64,000 nucleotides of DNA from positions 1-64,000 of the forward strand of contig CAIMWF010000033.1 of assembly GCA_903845055.1 (NCBI GenBank). The letters run 5' to 3'. The position numbers and the translations under genes were made by a program. How positions within the stretch are numbered: position 1 is the stretch's first letter; every line of letters starts with the position of its first letter. Below the pieces are notes generated by a model. The model was given only the letters and a program-made list of their open reading frames with translations. It was not told the origin of the DNA and did no database searches. The stretch comes from an uncultured Bacteroidales bacterium (GTDB lineage: Bacteria; Bacteroidota; Bacteroidia; Bacteroidales; FEN-979). This document shows, piece by piece, positions 22,847 to 32,112 of the stretch.

Positions 22847-25800
22847 TTTCAATGCGTCAAACAACACCTCAACCGGGTGCAATGCCTTTCGCCCGGTTCC
22901 ATCCATGATCTGGTGGCGGCATGAAGTGCCGGGTGCAGCAATGATGACTTCTGCCGGGGATTTCCTGATAGCGGGGAACAATACCATTTCACCGACCTTC
23001 ATGGAAACTTCGTAATGTTCCTTTTCATAACCGAAAGAACCGGCCATGCCGCAGCAACCCGACCTGATCTCCTCAACCTGGTAATTAACCGGGAGGGAAA
23101 GCATGATTTTCGTTGAACCGGTCGATGCCAGTGCCTTCTGGTGGCAATGGCCATGGAGTTTAACCACGCCGGAGCGATCGGTAAACAATATTGAGAGGCC
23201 GGCAGTCCCTGGACCGGATTTTGAAACGGCTTCCATGCCACCTGTGGCGAGACGTGCGACGAATTCGTCAAACAACAGGGCATTCCCGGCGAGGTTGAAA
23301 GCGTCCTGTTTCAGACCCGGATCCACCAGTTCGGGGTACTCGTCCCGAAAGGTGAGGATAGCCGAAGGTTCAATGCCGATCAGCGGTGATCCTGCAGTTA
23401 CAAGATCCTTCAGCTTCATTACATTTTCGTTTGCGAGTTTCTTCGCTTTCCTGACCAGCCCTTTTGACAGAAAGGTGCGCCCGCTTTCGGCATGATCGGG
23501 AATGATTACCCGGTAACCGAAAACATTCAGCAGTTTGATGGCTTTGATGCCGATTTCAACATCGTTGAAGTTGGAAAATTCATCGACAAAAAGATAAACG
23601 ACCGGTGCCTCTCTGACCTGGTTGGAGGAGGGACCGGAGTTGTGTTTTGCAGCCCATGCCCTCAGCGTTGTGCTGTAAAGCAATGGGATGGCGCGTTGGG
23701 GCGCAAATCCAAGCAGTTTTTTCGTAACCCCTGAAATAACCCGGTTTCCCTGGAAAAAATTAAAGAGGGAAGGGGCAAGGCTCCCGACCCTGCTGATGGC
23801 GGTGATGTTCGCGATGAGACGCGAACGCAGCGGTATCCCGTTTGCATCGTAATAATGTTGCAGGAATTCAGCTTTGAGTTTGGCCATGTCCACGTTCGAA
23901 GGGCATTCCGACTTGCACGCCTTGCACGAGAGGCAAAGATCCATTACTTCGTATATTTCACGATGGTCGAAGGGGTTTGTCTTTTGAGAGGTGGTCAGGA
24001 ATTCCCTCAGGATGTTGGCCCTGGCCCGCGTGGTGGTGGTTTCGTCCTTTACGGCCATATAGGATGGGCACATCCAGTTTCCGGTGATCACTGTGTTGCG
24101 GCAATCGCCCGAACCGTTGCACTGTTCTGCAGCCCGCAGGATCCCGTGGCTCCCTGAAAAATCGAATACTGTTTCGATTTCCACGACCGGCTTTCCCGGT
24201 TCAAAGCGCAGGCTGGAATTCATTCTTGGGGTATCGGTTATTTTGTTCGGGTTGAAAATATGACCGGGATCCCAAAGCGCTTTGATGGCCCTGAAAAGGT
24301 TGTAGTTTTCCTGGCCAAGCATGAGCGGGATGAATTCCCCGCGAAGGCGGCCGTCGCCGTGCTCGCCGGAAAGCGAGCCGTTGAATTTTTTTACCAGTTT
24401 GGCTGTCTCACATGCAACGGTGTGGAACAGTTCAACATCGGCAGGATTTTTAAGATTGAGCACCGGGCGCAGGTGAAGTTCTCCCGAACCTATGTGGGCG
24501 TAGTACACGCAATTAAGGCCAAAACGGGCCAGCATGGCGTCAAATTCGGCGATATAGGCAGGCAGAACCTCAGGGTTAACTGCTGTGTCTTCCGTGACAG
24601 GGACCGGCTTGCGGTCGCCGGGATAATTGGACAGAACGCCGAGTCCTGCCTTGCGCAGGTCCCATACTTTCTTTACATCAGGTGGAAAGACGATCGGGAA
24701 ATGGTAGCCGAGCCCGGTATCCTTCAGTTCAGCCATGAGTTTACCATATATATCCATGATCTCCTCGCGGGTTTCCCGGGCAAATTCGATGATCAGGATG
24801 GCACCCGGGTCGCCTTCTATGAAAAAGCGGTTTTGCCGCTGGGTGATGTTGTCCCTGGTACAGTCCATAATGGCCTTGTCCATGAGTTCAACAGATCCCG
24901 GCTGGTATTGCAGCGCTACCAGGTTGGCTTTCAGGGAATCGGCGATGGTATGGCAATGCACGCAGATGAGGGCTTTTTCTTTGGGCGGAAGCGGAACGAG
25001 GTTGAGTTTTATTTCCGTCATGAACATCAGCGTTCCCTCGGAACCCGCAATCAATTTTGAAAAATTAAATCCCGGGATGCCAGATTCATACAGGTAATCC
25101 TGTTCAGTATCCTTCGTATTTTTTAATTTGTAATGATTGGTTTCTTCTGAAAAAGGTTCCGTATCCATTAGCAGATCAAGGGCATAGCCGGTGTTTCTCC
25201 GGTGGATGGACCGGTCGGGGTATTCTCTGCGGATGTTCTCCCGGTTCGCAGGGTCCGTGAGTATCTTGCTGATCTGCTGGTAAATTCTGTTTTCGAGGGT
25301 ATCACCGGTAAGTTTCTCCGTGAACTCCCCGGGCGACAATTTCCTGAATTCCACCTCCGATGCGTCGCTCAGGAATCCCCTGACCGATATGACATGATCG
25401 CGCGTGCTGCCATACAGGATGGAATGGGCGCCACAGGAGTTGTTCCCCACCATCCCGCCGATCATGCACCTGCTGGAGGTGCTGGTTTCTGGACCGAAGA
25501 AAAGCCCGTGGGATGCGGCGACCTTATTCAGTTCGTCGAGGATGACCCCGGGTTCAACTCGAACCCAGTGCTCTTCGGCGTTTAGTTCGAGGATGCGGGT
25601 CATGTGCCGTGAAACATCCACCACCAGGCCATTTCCTACCACCTGCCCGGCGAGGGAAGTTCCGGCTGTCCTCGGGATCAGGGAAAAATGTTCTTCATTT
25701 GCAATACGGATCAGTTTCCGGATATCCTCGCTGTGTTTTGGCAATGCCACCCCCAGGGGCAACTCCCGGTAGGCGGAGGCGTCGGTGGCATAGAGGATGC

Positions 25801-25885
25801 GGTGCGTATTACCCGTATGGATCTCCCCGGCAAAACCAGGCCTGAACAAATCGATCTTCTTCTGAAAATTTTCCTGGTCCATCAT
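22826..25885 (-). CDS. FAD-linked and Fe-S oxidoreductase, YdiJ-like D-2-hydroxyglutarate dehydrogenase
   Basis: 1,019 residues from the ATG pair at 25885/25882. Residues about 30-550 are a VAO-type FAD domain (TAGTSLAGQVVG, MIGGMVGNNSCGAHS) plus an FAD-oxidase C-terminal domain with GEHGDGR. Residues about 590-690 hold cysteine motifs for two [4Fe-4S] clusters, one ending in CPSY and one CLSCKACKSECP. The C-terminal region has CCG-type motifs (HGHCHQK, GCCGMAGSFGYE). This architecture and length match E. coli YdiJ, which oxidises D-2-hydroxyglutarate to 2-oxoglutarate. A D-lactate or glycolate oxidase of the same build is the alternative. A DUF1338 gene that would make D-2-hydroxyglutarate lies two genes upstream on the same strand. 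Confidence 0.88.
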   Translation of the reverse strand: MMDQENFQKKIDLFRPGFAGEIHTGNTHRILYATDASAYRELPLGVALPKHSEDIRKLIRIANEEHFSLIPRTAGTSLAGQVVGNGLVVDVSRHMTRILELNAEEHWVRVEPGVILDELNKVAASHGLFFGPETSTSSRCMIGGMVGNNSCGAHSILYGSTRDHVISVRGFLSDASEVEFRKLSPGEFTEKLTGDTLENRIYQQISKILTDPANRENIRREYPDRSIHRRNTGYALDLLMDTEPFSEETNHYKLKNTKDTEQDYLYESGIPGFNFSKLIAGSEGTLMFMTEIKLNLVPLPPKEKALICVHCHTIADSLKANLVALQYQPGSVELMDKAIMDCTRDNITQRQNRFFIEGDPGAILIIEFARETREEIMDIYGKLMAELKDTGLGYHFPIVFPPDVKKVWDLRKAGLGVLSNYPGDRKPVPVTEDTAVNPEVLPAYIAEFDAMLARFGLNCVYYAHIGSGELHLRPVLNLKNPADVELFHTVACETAKLVKKFNGSLSGEHGDGRLRGEFIPLMLGQENYNLFRAIKALWDPGHIFNPNKITDTPRMNSSLRFEPGKPVVEIETVFDFSGSHGILRAAEQCNGSGDCRNTVITGNWMCPSYMAVKDETTTTRARANILREFLTTSQKTNPFDHREIYEVMDLCLSCKACKSECPSNVDMAKLKAEFLQHYYDANGIPLRSRLIANITAISRVGSLAPSLFNFFQGNRVISGVTKKLLGFAPQRAIPLLYSTTLRAWAAKHNSGPSSNQVREAPVVYLFVDEFSNFNDVEIGIKAIKLLNVFGYRVIIPDHAESGRTFLSKGLVRKAKKLANENVMKLKDLVTAGSPLIGIEPSAILTFRDEYPELVDPGLKQDAFNLAGNALLFDEFVARLATGGMEAVSKSGPGTAGLSILFTDRSGVVKLHGHCHQKALASTGSTKIMLSLPVNYQVEEIRSGCCGMAGSFGYEKEHYEVSMKVGEMVLFPAIRKSPAEVIIAAPGTSCRHQIMDGTGRKALHPVEVLFDALKGSEVAR

Positions 25886-25934
25886 AAATGGTGTCAATGA
25901 GTAATTAAAGTAGAATGGATGGCGGTGCCCGAAG

Positions 25935-27374
25935 CTACTTCATCGGTTTTAACAGGTCAAACCAGGCCGGCGAACTTTTCAGGGCTTCGAACTCAGGCTG
26001 CTGCATCATCCTTCCTTTGTCGGAAAATCCTTTGCCCGCGGCAACCTTTATTTGGTTCAGCGCCGCTTCATTTTCAGATCTTCCGGCAAGCAAAACGGCC
26101 TTCATGTAATTGGGTTCGGGGTTGGGAGGGTCGGAAATTTCGTACACCGAGATGATTCTTGAAGCCAACTCGGGCTCGTGGTGCGCCATCGCTGAGTTCG
26201 CATAGGAGTAACACAGCAGGCTCAGGTAAGCTTTAAGGCGGGAGTTCATCAGGGTATCTTCCGGGTTTTTTCCCTTCATGTTTTTGCTTCCCATCATCTC
26301 CACTTTATGATTCCACCACGGGAGGTCCTTCGATGCAAGCGACTCCTGCAGGAAAGCCTGTTCAACACTTTCCTTTTTCAGGATTGCATTACGGTAATCC
26401 ACCTGGTTTTTATAAGCGGGCAGTTTCCTCAGACGATCCAGCTCAACGCTGAACCATTCGGCAGAAGCCAGTCCGGCGGCAAACTGGGCGGCTTCGCGGC
26501 ATGCATCCGATGCGGCAATCAGGCGGTTCGCGGCTTTTAAAACAGTTACCTTCTTTCGCATATCCTCAAGGATTGCGGCAACTGTTGAATCGCTGGATGG
26601 CATGGTCCGGTCGCGCATGGCATTCAGCAGGTTCCACCTGATGGCTTCTTCCATCACCTCCGTGGGCGGCCAGGTATGAATTCCTGCGAAGGTCGTGATG
26701 AAGTGCCGTATCCCCGCCCCGGTCATCGGTTCTTCAAGCGCCAGCATTTCACCCATGTTGAAATCGCCTGTTCCCACAATACCAAAATAGCTGAACCGGT
26801 TGACCGTGGGCAATGTTCCCCCTGGAAGTCCCGCCCCGCAACCGATCACGGCATTGATGATCGGGAAGTCCATGGCCGCGATGGCTGCAACCCTGGAACC
26901 GCCAGAGAATCCCGCCATGCAGAAACTGCTGGTATCGACCGGGTAAACCGCAAGCACCTCAGTGATCAAAGCTGAGACAATGGCCCAGGTCTCGTTGACC
27001 GGCAGCCCGTTTTTTGAATTGTTGGAACCGATCAGGATGAAGCCATAACGGTCGGCAAGTTCCATGTATTTCTTAACAGGAATGGCACCGGCGCCATGCG
27101 GGTCAAAGGCAACGATGACGGGCCATCTCCTGATGCCGGCTTTCAAAGTATTGCCTTTCCCGCTCCCGGCGGTCGTGCCTCCCGGAATAAATTTTTTGGG
27201 CAGGTACAGGGCGTAGGAAATATCCCTTGCGGTAAACCCTTGAATATTATCGTGCAGGGTTCCTGCTTCCGGCAACTTATAAGTCGGAGCGTTTTTTTTC
27301 GCATCCCCGGTGGAACATCCTGCCGTGGCTGCCATCAAGCCCAGCAGTACGAAGATACTCAATCTCCTTCTCAT
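25935..27374 (-). CDS. alpha/beta-hydrolase-like lipoprotein
   Basis: 479 residues. A lipoprotein signal with lipobox TAGC lies at about residues 17-20. Residues 50-245 look like an esterase/PHB-depolymerase fold: VIVAFDPHGAG oxyanion strand, nucleophile elbow GFSGGSR, and the later acid and His (GTGDFN, GIHTWPP). Residues 255-479 are helical and TPR-like, with Ala-rich repeats such as NYMKAVLLAG. Its ATG overlaps the DUF1338 stop (ATGA at 27371-27374), so the genes are translationally coupled; the FAD oxidoreductase follows after about 50 bases. It is probably anchored to a membrane with its active site outside the cytoplasm. The substrate is unknown. Confidence 0.78.
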   Translation of the reverse strand: MRRRLSIFVLLGLMAATAGCSTGDAKKNAPTYKLPEAGTLHDNIQGFTARDISYALYLPKKFIPGGTTAGSGKGNTLKAGIRRWPVIVAFDPHGAGAIPVKKYMELADRYGFILIGSNNSKNGLPVNETWAIVSALITEVLAVYPVDTSSFCMAGFSGGSRVAAIAAMDFPIINAVIGCGAGLPGGTLPTVNRFSYFGIVGTGDFNMGEMLALEEPMTGAGIRHFITTFAGIHTWPPTEVMEEAIRWNLLNAMRDRTMPSSDSTVAAILEDMRKKVTVLKAANRLIAASDACREAAQFAAGLASAEWFSVELDRLRKLPAYKNQVDYRNAILKKESVEQAFLQESLASKDLPWWNHKVEMMGSKNMKGKNPEDTLMNSRLKAYLSLLCYSYANSAMAHHEPELASRIISVYEISDPPNPEPNYMKAVLLAGRSENEAALNQIKVAAGKGFSDKGRMMQQPEFEALKSSPAWFDLLKPMK

Positions 27375-28177
27375 TTTTTATAGAAATTTGTTGATTCGAA
27401 AATCTTATCCGCCGATTTTGCGATGAAACCGCTGTACAGGTTCCCGTCGGCGTCGGGATATCGCCGGGCGAATTCATAATAGCAACCCGGAATTTCAAAG
27501 GTCCCTTCCGAAAAAACAACGGAAACCTTCTCCGCCCTGGTACTCGATTGTTCCAGCAGTTCAGCGGGTGTTCCCTGGATTTCACCCCCTCCATTGTTCA
27601 ATAAAAACCCGTGTGACTTCAAAAATGCGTTGACCTTCTCTATTGAATCATATTTGTTCAGCCGGTTCACACTGACGGTGAAATGGTTGGCGCAGAAGCC
27701 ATTCACGTATAGCCAGGCGGCATATTCCGATTCAGTCCGCAGTTTTTCATAAACCGCGTAGGAGGGTGTTCCTGAAAGGTTGCCGGCATATACCAGACCT
27801 TCGTTTCCGTATGCTTCCGGAGGGATTTCAGCAATCCAGTTGCTCACCGTTTTCCTGAGAAAGGGGCTGAATTCATCCACGAGTAATTCGCTGATGAATA
27901 CCCGCGGGGCGTTTTTATCCGTCTTGTGTTCATAATGTTTTGCATAGAGTTTCTTGGCTTCGAAATGGTAATCCCTCACGAAGGCATAGCCGTTGCTTGT
28001 GAAGACTGACGCCAGGACGTCAATGCCGGTAAGCTGGTTACTGAAAGTCCTGAAGGCAACATGGTCGTTGATAACGGTTTCGCCTTCAGCCATAAAAAGA
28101 TCGAAAATTTTCTTTGTCGACGGGTTGTGAAGGGTATACTCGCTCCATAAACGGTTAAAAATATCCTGGTAATTCAT
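27371..28177 (-). CDS. DUF1338 protein, 2-oxoadipate dioxygenase/decarboxylase-like (HglS-type)
   Basis: 268 residues from the ATG at 28177; a longer frame upstream would begin ahead of the likely promoter. It belongs to the DUF1338 family, in which Pseudomonas HglS converts 2-oxoadipate with O2 and iron to D-2-hydroxyglutarate. The metal and substrate residues of HglS can be placed: His39 and Arg43 in HVAFRTF, His165 in ANHFTV, and Glu235 in YYEFARR. It is shorter than the Pseudomonas enzyme (about 460 residues), as are many Bacteroidota versions. Next to a YdiJ-like dehydrogenase it would form the end of lysine or 2-oxoadipate breakdown to 2-oxoglutarate. Confidence 0.85.
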   Translation of the reverse strand: MNYQDIFNRLWSEYTLHNPSTKKIFDLFMAEGETVINDHVAFRTFSNQLTGIDVLASVFTSNGYAFVRDYHFEAKKLYAKHYEHKTDKNAPRVFISELLVDEFSPFLRKTVSNWIAEIPPEAYGNEGLVYAGNLSGTPSYAVYEKLRTESEYAAWLYVNGFCANHFTVSVNRLNKYDSIEKVNAFLKSHGFLLNNGGGEIQGTPAELLEQSSTRAEKVSVVFSEGTFEIPGCYYEFARRYPDADGNLYSGFIAKSADKIFESTNFYKK

Positions 28178-28195
28178 TGGGATTGGTTTTGAGAT

Positions 28196-28226
28196 CAAAA
28201 ATACGTAAAAGATCATTACCGGTGAA
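28196..28226 (-). promoter_or_regulatory. putative promoter for the DUF1338 operon
   Basis: The minus strand reads TATTTTTG (28203-28196) with a TTTC (28227-28224) 20 bases upstream, close to the TTTG / TAnnTTTG model. It supports the ATG at 28177 as the start. Confidence 0.5.
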
Positions 28227-28344
28227 ACAGGAGCGTGGTGTAAAAAGGGGTAGGGTGATATATCACAAACAGTTAATTAACAGTTAGATGCAATTCAATG
28301 AACATTTTGAACCGGCGAAAAACACTGAATATCTTCAAATTGCG

Positions 28345-28352
28345 TACATTTG
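28345..28352 (+). promoter_or_regulatory. promoter -7 element TACATTTG before the acyl-CoA dehydrogenase
   Basis: TACATTTG matches TAnnTTTG. No clear TTTG lies at the -33 position. If it is used, transcription begins near 28358, which favours the ATG at 28430 over an earlier in-frame ATG at 28298. Confidence 0.45.
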
Positions 28353-28429
28353 CAGCATATTTCAATAATTTAGTACCTGATTACGTGCGAAGTGTATCAT
28401 GTAAAAGGTTAACCTCAATATTCATTTTA

Positions 28430-29986
28430 ATGACCATAACTCAACCAGTAATAAATCCTGCCGCGGGGGCCGTGGCGGGTCACACAGATATCCAACCGTT
28501 TCCTGCATTTCTTGAAGGCCTGCAGCACCAGATCCGAAAAGTATTCCGTGGGCATGCCGAACACGATCCGCACAACCTGAACCGCGGGGTTCCACCGGCG
28601 GTAATATCGGAGATCATGTCGCATAATCCCTTGTCGGTCAGTATTCCAAAGGCCAACGGGGGAAGGGGAGGGGTTACCGCTGAAATCCTCGCGGTATTGT
28701 CTGCGGCATCTTATGAGTCACTTGCCTTATCGCTCACGATCGGGATCAATTCCGCCCTATTTATTCAGCCGGTATCGAAATTTGCCTCCCAGGAGATGAA
28801 GCGTTTGGTGTTTAAAAAATTCCTTTCCGAAAGCAGCATGGGAGGACTCATGATCACCGAACCCGATTTCGGAAGCAATGCGCTGCACATGCAAACCAGT
28901 TTCACCGACAGGGGCGACCATTACCGTATCAACGGAACCAAACACTGGGCCGGGTTGACGGGGTATGCCCGTTACTGGCTGCTGACGGCGCGCGAGCGCA
29001 CTCCTTCCGGCGATCTGAAGAGGGACATCCAGTTTTTTATTTGCGATGTAAAGGAAACCGGGCAACGCATTGAAGTTGAAGAACTTTTTGATAACCTCGG
29101 TCTTTACCAGATCCCATACGGCCGGAACCGGATCGATGTCAGTGTCCCCAGGAACCACCGCCTCGAGCCTGAAACGACCGGGATCAACATTCTGCTTGAC
29201 CTTCTTCACAGGAGCAGGCTGCAGTTCCCTGGCATGGCACATGGTTTTATCCACAGGATGATGGATGAGGCGATCGAACATTGCAAACAGCGATGGGTGG
29301 GCGGCCACAGTCTTTTCGGGTACGACCAGGTTCAGAAACGCCTTTCACACCTGCAGGCTTCCTATACGATTTCGTCGGCCATGTGCGCCTACAGCTGCGA
29401 TAAGGCGGGAATTGAACAGGATCTCTCCACATCCGGACTGGTGGCCAATACCTTCAAGTCGGTGGTTACCGACATGATGCAGTCTGCCGCACAATCGCTT
29501 GTGCAACTGGTTGGGGCGAAAGCTTACCGGTTTAACCACATCGGCGGACGAGGCATCATCGACAGCCGGCCTTTCCAGATATTTGAAGGTTCCAACGACA
29601 TCTTATATGCGCAGATCACCGAGGGTGTCGTCAAACTGATGAAAAAGGTAAAAGAGAACAACCTTTACCGTTTCCTGAATGCTTTCCACCTTACTGGCAA
29701 CAGCGCTGCCAGCATCAGGAACCAGCTCGATTTTGATCTCGACATGCAGCTTCCGCAACGCAAAATGGTTGAACTGGGCCAGGCCATTGGCCGGATCGTC
29801 TCCATGGAAATGGTGATGGCACTCGGCGACAGGGGGTTCAGAAATGATCTCATCGAAAATGCGCTTACCATCCTGCGCAGCGAAATTGCCGGGTTGATGG
29901 GGAATTTCAGGGTGGCGGAGCCCACCCTGGTGGTTGCCGACTATCAGCAGGGCAGTTCATGGCAGGATATTGCTGGTCGCTTTTAG
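28430..29986 (+). CDS. acyl-CoA dehydrogenase
   Basis: 518 residues from the ATG at 28430; an in-frame ATG at 28298 would add 44 residues lacking family similarity. Acyl-CoA dehydrogenase features run in order: N-terminal helical domain, middle beta domain with GGLMITEPDFGSNA and INGTKHWAG, and C-terminal helical domain with QIFEGSNDILYAQ, where the catalytic Glu of this FAD enzyme group normally sits. It is longer than typical short-chain enzymes (about 380) because of a C-terminal extension of about 100 residues, which recalls the very-long-chain or unusual ACAD types. Function: FAD-dependent alpha,beta-dehydrogenation of an acyl-CoA. It stands alone, divergent from the DUF1338 operon. Substrate unknown. 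Confidence 0.88.
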   Translation: MTITQPVINPAAGAVAGHTDIQPFPAFLEGLQHQIRKVFRGHAEHDPHNLNRGVPPAVISEIMSHNPLSVSIPKANGGRGGVTAEILAVLSAASYESLALSLTIGINSALFIQPVSKFASQEMKRLVFKKFLSESSMGGLMITEPDFGSNALHMQTSFTDRGDHYRINGTKHWAGLTGYARYWLLTARERTPSGDLKRDIQFFICDVKETGQRIEVEELFDNLGLYQIPYGRNRIDVSVPRNHRLEPETTGINILLDLLHRSRLQFPGMAHGFIHRMMDEAIEHCKQRWVGGHSLFGYDQVQKRLSHLQASYTISSAMCAYSCDKAGIEQDLSTSGLVANTFKSVVTDMMQSAAQSLVQLVGAKAYRFNHIGGRGIIDSRPFQIFEGSNDILYAQITEGVVKLMKKVKENNLYRFLNAFHLTGNSAASIRNQLDFDLDMQLPQRKMVELGQAIGRIVSMEMVMALGDRGFRNDLIENALTILRSEIAGLMGNFRVAEPTLVVADYQQGSSWQDIAGRF

Positions 29987-30091
29987 CCCCATTTGCCATG
30001 GTAACAACATGTTAATAAATAATTTTTCTCAATCAATCAGTAACTTGCAAATATTTATGTAAAAAAATTAACAAAGCATGTTAAATTATTT

Positions 30092-30099
30092 TATCTTTG
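30092..30099 (+). promoter_or_regulatory. promoter -7 element TATCTTTG before the response regulator
   Basis: TATCTTTG matches TAnnTTTG in an AT-rich leader about 90 bases before the ATG. No TTTG is visible at -33. The 203-base gap holds no other feature that I can name. Confidence 0.45.
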
Positions 30100-30189
30100 T
30101 TAGCCTTTTGAACATAAACTAAGTTAATCCCTTGCATTTTAACGGTTGGAACATTCCTCCGGTTTTACAAATGCATAATAGGAACGAAC

Positions 30190-31548
30190 ATGGAAAAGAT
30201 TCTGATTATTGATGATGAGCAGATATACAGAACAATGCTAAAGCACACCCTGGTCAAGGAAGGTTATACAACCATTGAGGCCGAGAACGGGGAAACAGGG
30301 CTGGAGCTTGTAGTTTCGGAAGAACCCGATCTTGTCCTGACAGATTTCAGGATGCCCGGCATGGATGGCCTCGAGGTTCTCGCCGAAATCCATAAGATCA
30401 ACCCCCGCCTCCCGGTTGTATTGTTTACAGCGTTCGGTGATGTTGCACTCACCATCCGGTCCATTCAGGTTGGTGCCTTCGATTTTCTTGAAAAACCGTT
30501 CAATCCCATCCAGTTAAAGATTACGGTTCACAATGCACTTAACTCAGTCAGGCTGAGCCAGAGCCTCAACGAGGTCCTCGATACCGGTGTTTCCGGCGAA
30601 AGCATGCCTGGCGATAATGTTGCAATGGGGAAAACGACCCAGATGAAGGAGATCTTCAAAAACATCGGGCGGATTTCGCTCAACAAGGTAAACGTGCTCA
30701 TCCAGGGCGAAACCGGGACCGGTAAGGAACTTATGGCCCGGCTGATCCATTTTGCCGGAATCACCCGGTTAAATCCCTTCGTGATCCTGAATTGCAGCAC
30801 CCTGAGCGAAACATTGCTTGAAGCAGAACTGTTCGGACAGGTAAAGGAATCTTACACAGGATCGGTTCTCGAAAAAAAAGGCAAACTGGAACTTGCCGGG
30901 GATGGTACGATTTTCCTGGATGAAATAGCGGATATATCACTCAACACGCAGGTAAAGCTGCTGCGCGTGATCCAGGACCTTGAATACGAGCGGGTCGACG
31001 GTCATGAAACCCTCAGTATGAAAGCCCGGATCATTGCTGCTACGTGCCGTGATCTTGAAGCACTGGTAAAGGAAGGGAAGTTCAGGGAGGATCTCTATTA
31101 CCGTCTTAAAGTTTTCACCATCTCGCTGCCGCCGCTGCGCGAGCGCAAGGAGGATATGCGTGACCTGGTCATCCATTTCCTGCATAAGCTCAACAAGCGG
31201 ATGAATAAAAATGTGATTAAAATCGGCGACGGGGTGATCGAGATGCTGCAGTCACATGATTGGTTCGGTAACCTGCGGGAACTGGAAAATACCATCCTTC
31301 AGGCGATTGTCATGTCAAAGAGTGATGTTCTTGAAAAGGACAACATCACCATCAATAAAATCCAGCAGTCTCATGTTGTCCAGGAGGCGCTTCCGCACTT
31401 CAGGTCGCTCGCAGATGTTGAAAAATACCATATCGACCGGATTCTCAAGGAGGTAAAATGGAACAAGGTGGAGGCATCGCGCATCCTCGAGATCACGCGG
31501 CCCACGCTGAATGCCAAGATTGAAAAATACGGTCTGATCAGGAACTGA
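30190..31548 (+). CDS. NtrC-family response regulator, degenerate GAFTGA motif
   Basis: 452 residues. Residues 1-120 are a receiver domain with phospho-acceptor Asp52 (LTDFRMPGMDG) and Lys102. Residues about 148-375 are an AAA+ domain with Walker A GETGTGKE (173-180) and Walker B IFLDEIAD. The loop that touches sigma-54, GAFTGA in classical activators, reads ESYTGS at 220-225. The C-terminus is a Fis-type helix-turn-helix (residues about 410-452). Without a canonical GAFTGA it may not remodel sigma-54 holoenzyme, or may work with a changed partner. No histidine kinase gene is adjacent. The target genes cannot be named from the sequence. Confidence 0.88.
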   Translation: MEKILIIDDEQIYRTMLKHTLVKEGYTTIEAENGETGLELVVSEEPDLVLTDFRMPGMDGLEVLAEIHKINPRLPVVLFTAFGDVALTIRSIQVGAFDFLEKPFNPIQLKITVHNALNSVRLSQSLNEVLDTGVSGESMPGDNVAMGKTTQMKEIFKNIGRISLNKVNVLIQGETGTGKELMARLIHFAGITRLNPFVILNCSTLSETLLEAELFGQVKESYTGSVLEKKGKLELAGDGTIFLDEIADISLNTQVKLLRVIQDLEYERVDGHETLSMKARIIAATCRDLEALVKEGKFREDLYYRLKVFTISLPPLRERKEDMRDLVIHFLHKLNKRMNKNVIKIGDGVIEMLQSHDWFGNLRELENTILQAIVMSKSDVLEKDNITINKIQQSHVVQEALPHFRSLADVEKYHIDRILKEVKWNKVEASRILEITRPTLNAKIEKYGLIRN

Positions 31549-32112
31549 CCAGCGATTCGCCGATATTTTTTTCCTCTTAATAATACCGGGTTTGTCGGAG
31601 CAAATCCAATCCTTTCTTATTATCCATCCTTTACCATCCACAGAGCTGTGACCGCTCTTGCTTTGGTCCCTGCCCATAGCGGGAAATGACACGGAACATA
31701 TCATCGCCAACCGGGTTCATTTTTCCGGTAAACGGCAAGTGGCAGGTCAAAAATCCGAAATCAGGTTTTTTTGCTTTTACATCGACCATATTCCACGGCT
31801 GAAAGAGTTGATTTTACCCGTGCGGCCGGCGATGTTAAATTTGCCTTAACATCATGGATTTGTGCATCAAAAAGATGACCGACCTGATTTCGGATATTCC
31901 CTGTTCATTTTTGGTTTTTGGTTCAGATAAACAAATTTTCGGGGATTTCTGATTGATCGGTTCCGGAACAGCCACTGGCGCATAAATCCGCGAGGCTTCC
32001 GGTGGCGGGATTTTGAGTACCCGGGCCGGAGAAACAGGGAGATTGCCGGGCCCGCATCTCCCTGTTTTAACAAAAATCAAATTTCGGACGTTAACCTAAA
32101 AAATGTCGGATT
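31549..32112. other. 564-base intergenic region without a convincing gene
   Basis: Short open frames here have no start context, no family pattern and no codon bias like their neighbours. The only clear structure is a hairpin with a T-run at 32032-32068. A TAAATTTG lies at 31836-31843 but has no -33 partner. A small RNA ending at that hairpin is possible but unproven. Confidence 0.5.
32032..32068 (+). terminator. terminator-like hairpin 45 bases before a gene
   Basis: A 12-base perfect stem (AAACAGGGAGAT / ATCTCCCTGTTT) with a 12-base GC-rich palindromic loop is followed by TTTT. It lies just upstream of the T9SS gene ATG. It could end an upstream small transcript or act as a leader attenuator. 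Confidence 0.6.

Noticed and set aside
24260-25060. 266-residue frame on the plus strand
   Set aside because: Antisense to the FAD oxidoreductase and without recognisable motif.
31658-31849. 63-residue frame between the regulator and the T9SS gene
   Set aside because: Its codon use does not resemble its neighbours, and it has no start context and no recognisable fold.
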